Below are positions 58,097-64,000 of a DNA stretch of 64,000 nucleotides, in pieces; within the stretch, counting starts at the first letter, position 1, and each line of letters opens with the position of its first letter. The stretch is taken from positions 33,466 through 97,465 of the forward strand of contig JAJRQC010000135.1 in the NCBI GenBank assembly GCA_024280455.1, given 5' to 3'. This stretch comes from Deltaproteobacteria bacterium (GTDB lineage: Bacteria > Desulfobacterota > Desulfobulbia > Desulfobulbales > Desulfobulbaceae). Position numbers and translations under genes: made by a program. Below the pieces are notes generated by a model. It had not been told where the DNA came from and searched no databases. It saw nothing but the letters and a program-made list of their open reading frames with translations.

Positions 58097-60388
58097 ATGA
58101 AGATGAAGAATAAAAATTCTCTAATTGAGGTTAAAAATTACATGGGTCATACTACCTCATTTTGTTATATTTTCTTGCAGAGTCTTCTGTTTGCCGTGCT
58201 TCTAGTTGTCATCTGCCCCGTGTATGCTACCGCGGCGCAAAGCGATCAGGCGGCAGCGCCCACCTCTCAGCGTTACGTGACCATTGACTTTAACGATGTC
58301 GATATCAATATTTTCATCAAGTACATCAGCGAGCTGACGAAAAAGAATTTTGTCGTTGACCGGGCAGTAAAAGGCAAGGTGACGATTATATCGCCGACCA
58401 GGATTTCGGAGACCGATGCCTACAGGGTTTTTGAGTCCGTCTTGGAAGTCAATGGCTTTACAACCGTTCCCAGTGGTTCGATTATCAAGATCGTGCCGTC
58501 CGTACAAGCCCGTTCCAAGAGTATTGTCACCATTTATGATCCGGAAGGGCTGTATCCCGAAGATAAGGTCGTGACCCAGATTATACAGCTCAAGCACTCA
58601 AATCCCAATGATCTGAAAAAGATTCTGGCGCCTCTGGTTTCCAAGACCAGTGTCGTGATTTCACATGCTGAATCCGGCCTGTTGATAATCACTGATGTTA
58701 TGAGCAACATCAATCGGTTACTTGATATCATCAGGGCGGTTGATGTTCCGTCCATCGGTGAGGAACTGGTTATTCTGCCCCTGAAACATGCCTCGGCAAC
58801 AAATGTTGCCAAGTCCATCAGCCAGCTCTTTCTGCGGGCCGCCCAAAAAGGCACCCGTGCTCAGACTGTGAAGATTATTCCCTATGAGCGGACCAACTCG
58901 CTGATTATTTTTGCCCCGAAGTCCCAGGTCGAGAAGATTCGCAATCTTCTGGTCCAGCTTGACGGCGAAGTCCCGAGGGGTAAAGGGAAAATTCATGTCT
59001 ACTACCTGCAAAATGCCAGTGCCGAGGAACTGGTCAAGGTGTTGACGACCCTGCCCGGAAAACAGACCTCCACTAAGAAGGGGTTGAAGGCACCACCGAT
59101 TTCGACGGATTCAAGGATTATGGCTGATCCGGAAACAAACTCCCTCATCATTACAGCTCCCCGTGAGGAATATCTCGTTCTGGAAGACGTTATTAAAAAA
59201 CTCGATATTCCCAGGCGGATGGTCTACCTGGAAGCGCTGATCATGGAGGTCAGCGTCAGCAGCGATTTCTCCGTCGGGGTGCAGTGGGGAGGAGGCGGTT
59301 CGTTTAAGGATGGAACCGGCAAGGTCGCAACCAGTTACGGTGCCAAGGGCGGCGGCGGATTCGGTATATTCGACAGCCTCAGCCAGACTCCCCCTGCATT
59401 ACCGGCCGGTTTCAGCGTCGGGGTGATCAAGGAGGGCATCAAAATCGGCAATGTCATCTTCCCGAGCATCGGCGCGGTTCTCAATGCCTTTAAGGACGAT
59501 TCGGACATCAATATTATTGCAACCCCGCAGATCCTGACCACGGACAATAAGAAGGCTATGATCAAAGTCGGTGAGAATATTCCATATATTACCAGTAAAA
59601 ATACTAATGCCTCCAATACCGATTATACCAGCTATGAGTATAAGGATGTTGCCACCTCTCTGGAGATCACCCCCCAGATAAACCAGGCCGATCTGGTCCG
59701 GCTTGAAATAGGAGTGGAGGTTATAAAGTTGAAAAGTGCCGGTGATGTCGGCACTCCGACCACCTTTAAGCGGACGGCAAACACGACCGTGGTCGTGCAC
59801 AATGAGGAAACCGTGGTTATCGGGGGAATCATCGGTCAGGCCACCTCGACTGCTGAATACAAGGTGCCGTTTCTCGGTGATATCCCGCTCCTCGGCTGGC
59901 TGTTCAAGTCGCGGGCCGACAGCCGACAGAAAACTAATCTGTTTATTTTCATCACTCCGCATATTGTCGAGAACCAGGCGGAGATTGCGGAGCTCTATTA
60001 TCAAAAACGTGACATCATGGAATATGTGCAGCCCGGATCAAGTGAGATTCCGGATCGCTTCTTTCATGGTGCCACCAAACCGGAACATGCCACAGCTCTG
60101 GCTGATATCGGGTTTGCCAAACTTGAGAAAAAAGAATACGACCAGGCCAGGCAGTATTTTGAGCAGGCCCTGAAGATTAACTCTGAAAATCCGTATGCGT
60201 TAATCAATCTGGGTGTGGTCTGCGAACGGCAGGGTGATACGGCTGGTGCCAGGGAGCTGTATCAGAAAGTCCTGCAGCTTGAGGCGGCTGATCCCGAAAC
60301 CGGAGGGGCCGGGGTTGACGACTCGCTCAGGCAGGTGGCCCGGGAAAACCTGGAACAGCTTAACAAAACCCAACCTGAACAAAAGTAA
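58097..60388 (+). CDS. gspD: Type II secretion secretin GspD with C-terminal TPR extension
   Basis: This 763-aa outer-membrane channel protein has a signal-type hydrophobic segment (about 28-48). The N0 domain (VTIDFNDVDINIFIKYISELTKKNFVVD) and three N-domains with KSIVTIYDPEGLYPEDKV, LKHASATNVAKSISQLF and YYLQNASAEELVKVLTTLP follow. The secretin core has VYLEALIMEVSVSSDFSVGVQWGG, TPQILTTDNKKAMIKVGENIPYIT and VPFLGDIPLLGWLFKSR. After the usual end, residues ~665-755 contain TPR-like repeats (ALADIGFAKLEKKEYDQARQYFEQAL, ALINLGVVCERQGDTAGARELYQKVL), which standard GspD lacks. The start may be ATG 58142 instead. Confidence 0.93.
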   Translation: MKMKNKNSLIEVKNYMGHTTSFCYIFLQSLLFAVLLVVICPVYATAAQSDQAAAPTSQRYVTIDFNDVDINIFIKYISELTKKNFVVDRAVKGKVTIISPTRISETDAYRVFESVLEVNGFTTVPSGSIIKIVPSVQARSKSIVTIYDPEGLYPEDKVVTQIIQLKHSNPNDLKKILAPLVSKTSVVISHAESGLLIITDVMSNINRLLDIIRAVDVPSIGEELVILPLKHASATNVAKSISQLFLRAAQKGTRAQTVKIIPYERTNSLIIFAPKSQVEKIRNLLVQLDGEVPRGKGKIHVYYLQNASAEELVKVLTTLPGKQTSTKKGLKAPPISTDSRIMADPETNSLIITAPREEYLVLEDVIKKLDIPRRMVYLEALIMEVSVSSDFSVGVQWGGGGSFKDGTGKVATSYGAKGGGGFGIFDSLSQTPPALPAGFSVGVIKEGIKIGNVIFPSIGAVLNAFKDDSDINIIATPQILTTDNKKAMIKVGENIPYITSKNTNASNTDYTSYEYKDVATSLEITPQINQADLVRLEIGVEVIKLKSAGDVGTPTTFKRTANTTVVVHNEETVVIGGIIGQATSTAEYKVPFLGDIPLLGWLFKSRADSRQKTNLFIFITPHIVENQAEIAELYYQKRDIMEYVQPGSSEIPDRFFHGATKPEHATALADIGFAKLEKKEYDQARQYFEQALKINSENPYALINLGVVCERQGDTAGARELYQKVLQLEAADPETGGAGVDDSLRQVARENLEQLNKTQPEQK

Positions 60389-60558
60389 CCACTCACGAGG
60401 TTAGTCACTATGTGTTTTCATATACCTCAATTCTGTAAGTGGTCTCGGGTGCTCTGGATTTGTACTGTTGTGACTGTTCGCTATAGTCCTCTATGCGGGC
60501 CGTCGCGACAGTGTAAAGACAGGGTGCCTGTGATCACTTACGAACAAAAGACCTCTCC

Positions 60559-62247
60559 ATGAAGCAGCTCGGACAAATCCTTGTCGAGCAGTTCGGGGTT
60601 GACCCGGGCAGTATCGGCGAAGCCCTGGATTCCCAGGTCGAAAACGGCCGCCGAATAGGTGAGTTGCTGGTCCAGCAGAAGAAAATTTCCGAAGATAACC
60701 TGCTCAAAGCCCGTTCCATACAGTCCGGCCTGGATCTGCGCACAACCCTGCCCGCTGAACCGGATTCTTTTTTTATCGATCGGGTGCCCATAGGTTTTCT
60801 GAAGAAATATATGATGATGCCGGTGGCCACATCGGAAGAGTGTTATATCGCCCTGGCGGAGCCGTATTATTTCCAGCAGCTTGATGATCTCACCCGGGTG
60901 CTGCAGTGGGATGGAATAAAAACAGTGCTGGCGCCGCAGGAAGAAATTTATCTGGCCATCAATACCGCCTATGATATGGGCAATCGGGATGCCGCCGATC
61001 AGGTCTTGCAGGATATCGACGAGGAGGATCCCGAAAGCATTCTGTCCGAGATCGAAGAAACTGCCGATCTGCTCGATGATACCAGTGATGCGCCGGTGAT
61101 TAAGCTGGTGAATCTGGTCCTTTCACAGGCCGTCCGTGACAACGCCAGTGATATTCATATTGAACCCTATAAGGATCGGGTCAAGATCCGTAAACGGGTA
61201 GATGGTATTCTCTACGATATGTACTCGCCGCCCAAGCATGTGCAGTCCAAGTTGATTTCCCGGGTCAAAATCATGGCCCGGATGGATATTGCCGAAAAAC
61301 GGTTGCCCCAGGACGGCCGGATTGAAATCCGGATTGCCGATAAAAATATTGATCTTCGGGTGTCAACCCTGCCGACGGCCTTTGGCGAACGAGTGGTTAT
61401 GCGGCTGCTTGATAAGTCGAGCGTGCTGCTTTCGCTGGAAGTTCTCGGCATGGGCAGAAACGATCTTGATCGGTTTGAGCAGCTGATCAAGAGGCCGTAC
61501 GGTATCATTCTGGTGACCGGACCCACCGGCAGCGGTAAAACCACCACCCTCTATTCAGCCCTCTCGATCCTGAACCAGCCCGGGGTCAACATTATAACCG
61601 TTGAGGATCCGATAGAGTACCAGATAACCGGTATCAGCCAGATGCAGGTCAACAACAAGATCGGGCTGACCTTTGCAACCGGTCTGCGAACCATTGTCCG
61701 TCAGGATCCGGATATCATCCTGGTCGGTGAAATTCGAGATATGGAAACCGCCGAGATTGCGATTCAATCCGCCCTGACCGGGCATCTTGTGTTCTCGACT
61801 CTGCATACCAATGATTCCGCCAGTGCCATAACCCGCCTGATCGATATGGGAGTGGAACCGTTTCTGGTTTCCTCTTCAGTCAATGCCATTCTGGCCCAGC
61901 GGCTGGTGCGCAAAATCTGTCCACATTGCCGTGAATCGTACCAGCCGGATACGGAATACCTGACCAGGGTCGGTCTTTCTCTGGATAAGTTCGGCGATCA
62001 CCCCCTCTATCGCGGCCAGGGCTGCCCTGAATGCCTGGGAACCGGTTACAGGGGAAGACTTGGGCTCTATGAGCTGATGATTTTAAGTGATGAACTGAAA
62101 AGTATGATTCTGACGACCTCGGATGCGGGGCAGATCAAGAAGCATGCATTGTCACAGGATTCCGGCATGCATACCCTGCGCCAGGATGGCCTTGATAAGG
62201 TGCTCGAGGGCCTGACCACCCTGGAAGAGGTCTTCCGGGTCACCTGA
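60559..62247 (+). CDS. gspE: Type II secretion ATPase GspE
   Basis: This 562-aa cytoplasmic ATPase drives the pseudopilus. The MshEN/N1E-like domain (about 1-150) binds GspL. The core has Walker A TGPTGSGKTTTLYS (about 318-331), the Asp box in EDPIEYQITGISQMQVN, Walker B ILVGEIRDMETAE and His box FSTLHTNDSASA. The four-Cys zinc domain (CPHCRESYQ...CPECLGTGYRGR, about 455-495) is complete. Unlike the paralogue at 32479-34728, it has no cyclic-nucleotide domain. Its last eight bases overlap the end of convergent gspF. The 170-bp gap upstream shows no clear signal beyond a possible new promoter. Confidence 0.94.
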   Translation: MKQLGQILVEQFGVDPGSIGEALDSQVENGRRIGELLVQQKKISEDNLLKARSIQSGLDLRTTLPAEPDSFFIDRVPIGFLKKYMMMPVATSEECYIALAEPYYFQQLDDLTRVLQWDGIKTVLAPQEEIYLAINTAYDMGNRDAADQVLQDIDEEDPESILSEIEETADLLDDTSDAPVIKLVNLVLSQAVRDNASDIHIEPYKDRVKIRKRVDGILYDMYSPPKHVQSKLISRVKIMARMDIAEKRLPQDGRIEIRIADKNIDLRVSTLPTAFGERVVMRLLDKSSVLLSLEVLGMGRNDLDRFEQLIKRPYGIILVTGPTGSGKTTTLYSALSILNQPGVNIITVEDPIEYQITGISQMQVNNKIGLTFATGLRTIVRQDPDIILVGEIRDMETAEIAIQSALTGHLVFSTLHTNDSASAITRLIDMGVEPFLVSSSVNAILAQRLVRKICPHCRESYQPDTEYLTRVGLSLDKFGDHPLYRGQGCPECLGTGYRGRLGLYELMILSDELKSMILTTSDAGQIKKHALSQDSGMHTLRQDGLDKVLEGLTTLEEVFRVT

Positions 62248-63466
62248 TCAATTGGTTCATTTCAAAGATGGGCAGCAGGATGGAGATCACGATAAAACTG
62301 ACCACCAGGCCCATGGTCAGGATCATGATCGGCTCAATCATTGAGGTGAGGGCCAGGATTTTTGACTCGATTTCCTTTTCATAGCTCTCAGCAGCCTTCT
62401 CCAGCATTTTTTCCAGGGCACCGCTCTGTTCACCCACCGCGATCATCTGTACCAGCATCGGGGTAAACCACTTGGATCCCCGCAGAATCTGGGACAGACT
62501 TTTTCCCTTTTCCAGTTCAACCGCAGCCTCCTCAAGAACCTCGCCCAGAATTACATTGTTGAGGATATTTTTTGCAATCCCCAGGGAGGTGAACAGGGGA
62601 ACTCCGGCATGGAGCATGCTGGACAGGGTTCTGCCGAAACGGGCCGAAGCGATCTTGATATTGAGATCACTCAGGCCGGGCAGGGTGAGCTTCATCCGAT
62701 CCCAGAAGCGACGGCCGGCCGGTTGACTGAGGCCGTAGCGGACGGCGACCACGCCTGCCGCTATGAACAGGAGCAGAAGCCACCAGTAGCTTGCCAGCAG
62801 GGAGCTGAGCTTGATAAGGAAAATCGTCGGCAGGGGCAGGGCCTGCTTGGTGCCTTCAAAGACCTTGGTGATGCTTGGGACAATAAAGGTGATCAGCATG
62901 AAAAGAACCCCCATGCCGACCAGGGCCATGAAGATGGGATAGATCATTGCTGCAGTAATGCGTGATTTCAGGGCCTGCTGATTTTCACCGAACTCAGCCA
63001 GTCGTTCCAGGACAACATCCAGGGAACCGGAGGCTTCACCGGCCTGGACCATGTTGACGTAGATTCTCGAAAAGAGGCGGGGATGCTCGGACAGGGCAGA
63101 GGTAAGAGAGTTGCCCTCGTTTACCCCGTCCTTGATCTGGGCGATGATGGTTCGCAGGGCGGAGTTTGTGGTCTGTTCAAGCAGACCGTTTAAGGCCGGG
63201 ATCAAAGGAATGCCTGCCCCGAGCAGGGTTGCCAGCTGGCGGGTGGCAACATGGATTTCCTGCTGTTTGACCCGCTTGCCGAACTGGGGCAGCTGAAATC
63301 CTTTGCCGCCTTTTGTTCTGGCCTTGGGGATTGTTTCTTTTATGTCGACAGGATAGTCCCCTGCCTGACGAATCTTCTGCCGGGCGGCCGTCAGGGAGTC
63401 GGCCTCAATGATTCCTTTTAGTTTTTTTCCAGCCGTATTCAGGGCGGTATATTCATAGACGGGCAT
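62240..63466 (-). CDS. gspF: Type II secretion inner-membrane protein GspF (convergent)
   Basis: This 408-aa polytopic protein forms the T2SS inner-membrane platform. It begins MPVYEYTALNTAGKKLKGIIEADS and has two T2SSF domains (about 70-195 and 270-395) with the repeated GIPLIPALNGLLEQTTN, MVQAGEASGSLDVVLERLAEFGE and MIAVGEQSGALEKMLEKAAESYEKEIESK signatures, and three membrane helices. The gene is on the strand opposite to all other gsp genes and converges with gspE with an eight-base overlap, an uncommon arrangement. It needs its own promoter, which must lie in the repeat-rich right-hand region. Confidence 0.94.
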   Translation of the reverse strand: MPVYEYTALNTAGKKLKGIIEADSLTAARQKIRQAGDYPVDIKETIPKARTKGGKGFQLPQFGKRVKQQEIHVATRQLATLLGAGIPLIPALNGLLEQTTNSALRTIIAQIKDGVNEGNSLTSALSEHPRLFSRIYVNMVQAGEASGSLDVVLERLAEFGENQQALKSRITAAMIYPIFMALVGMGVLFMLITFIVPSITKVFEGTKQALPLPTIFLIKLSSLLASYWWLLLLFIAAGVVAVRYGLSQPAGRRFWDRMKLTLPGLSDLNIKIASARFGRTLSSMLHAGVPLFTSLGIAKNILNNVILGEVLEEAAVELEKGKSLSQILRGSKWFTPMLVQMIAVGEQSGALEKMLEKAAESYEKEIESKILALTSMIEPIMILTMGLVVSFIVISILLPIFEMNQLIR

Positions 63467-63468
63467 TG

Positions 63469-63700
63469 TTTATCCGTAAATAGCCCACGAAGTGCGCTGA
63501 TTCGGGCTGTTTTCATCCTTGGTTGTGGCTGTGACGTTAAAAATTTTGGTCCAGCCATGCTGGTTTATCCGAAAATCTCCCACGAAGTGATGCCATTCCG
63601 GGCTATTTTTATGGTTGGTTGTGGCTGTGGCCTGTAAAACCCGGAGTCTGCGCTTTTGCTCCGCTTACCTGGTCCAGCCACGCTGGTTTATCCGGGCTCT
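63469..63700 (+). repeat. Imperfect direct repeats (95 and 123 bp, plus partial third)
   Basis: Units start at 63469, 63564 and 63687 with tttatccg. The first two share cccacgaagtg, cgggct, ggttgtggctgtg and tggtccagcca-gctgg. The second is longer by about 28 bases of unrelated sequence containing ctgcgcttttgctccgctt. The third copy keeps only tttatccgggct. Confidence 0.75.
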
Positions 63701-63852
63701 GATTATTTTTTATTTGGTTTTCCTATCATACAAGGATCCAGCCGATTTTGAAAAGAAAACTTGGTCGGAAAAATATGAGACACCGCTTTGCAGGCAATTT
63801 CTGATATGCTATGATGGAACCAGTTTAATTATGCTTAGGGTTCGTTCAAAAA

Positions 63853-64000
63853 TAACTTTGCATTCTGAGGCGCACTCTGAACATTTAGAAAAGCGATCTT
63901 CAATTATGCAATCCTCGACGTAGCCCTGCTACGCCTGCGGTTGCATGCAATCAGATCACTTCTCTAAATGTCCATATTACACCTCATCTCTACGAAGTTA
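63853..64000. repeat. 148-bp imperfect palindrome running to the window edge
   Basis: Centred at 63926, it has a perfect cgtag-ccctg-ctacg tip (63919-63933) and arms that keep matching outwards. acatttagaaaagcgatct on the left pairs with agatcacttctctaaatgt on the right (17 of 19), and the outermost taactt/aagtta are at 63853-63858 and 63995-64000. It may be a palindromic mobile element or a large RNA hairpin, and it might extend beyond the window. Confidence 0.75.

Larger units (their letters stand above)
63467..64000. other. 534-bp gene-free, repeat-rich region at the right end
   Basis: No gene is seen. It carries two long imperfect direct repeats with a partial third copy (63469 to about 63700) and a 148-bp imperfect palindrome (63853-64000). 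Bases about 63700-63852 are A+T-rich and otherwise featureless. The promoter of gspF (reading leftwards) is expected here. Confidence 0.6.

Overview
The window looks like chromosomal DNA of a Gram-negative, anaerobic, selenoprotein-using member of the Desulfobacterota, most like the Desulfobulbales. This is inferred from gene content, not from a database search. The pointers are a multihaem cytochrome with an in-frame UGA, a CooC-type nickel-insertion ATPase, a NifU/NifS pair, formate-tetrahydrofolate ligase, a Mn-dependent pyrophosphatase, a stand-alone IMP cyclohydrolase, ThyX, LPS core genes and a deltaproteobacterial-style type II secretion (T2SS) locus that includes gspN.

Layout. 1-3868: end of an exopolysaccharide/O-antigen cluster (three family 2 glycosyltransferases, then a polyprenyl-phosphate sugar-1-phosphate transferase). 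4064-17193: mostly single housekeeping and signalling genes: cooC, a BI-1 membrane protein, a proline-rich membrane-anchored protein, ppaC, the Sec-containing cytochrome/phosphoesterase-like protein overlapping rarA, an adenylate cyclase with GAF and pseudo-receiver domains, a PilZ protein, gabD, folE2 and an S4-domain protein. 17411-20628: nucleotide block (IMP cyclohydrolase, purN, pyrR) ending in a histidine-kinase-like gene. 20682-32482: LPS assembly (glycosyltransferases, U32 protein, msbA, O-antigen ligase-like protein, heptosyltransferase). 32479-43143: a PilB-type ATPase fused to a cyclic-nucleotide-binding domain, fhs, thyX, nifS/nifU and ppsA. 43395-48004: DUF1566 protein, M48 peptidase, MscS channel, a Trm112-like protein of 58 aa and a molybdopterin-binding protein. 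48332-63466: a large secreted delta-60-repeat protein with a CFI-box C-terminus, followed by T2SS genes gspG-H-I-J-K-L-M-N-C-D-E, with gspF convergent on the other strand.

Repeats and mobile DNA. Two copies of a non-autonomous transposon-like element (7049-7247 and 24122-24421) have GTAA-type terminal inverted repeats, perfect 8-bp target duplications and an internal 17-bp tandem array (3 versus 6 units). Other repeats are REP-like palindromes near 16.6 and 17.3 kb, a diverged dispersed repeat at 36.7 and 46.4 kb, a nested dyad at 3879-4059, and direct repeats plus a 148-bp palindrome at the right end.

Most notable: (1) an in-frame UGA with a SECIS-like hairpin in the gene at 8569-10191, predicting a selenocysteine-containing, UshA-like tetrahaem cytochrome; (2) the element family with target-site duplications; (3) possible cAMP wiring, since the window carries both an adenylate cyclase and a pilus ATPase with a cyclic-nucleotide-binding domain. 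No rRNA, tRNA or CRISPR array was recognised.
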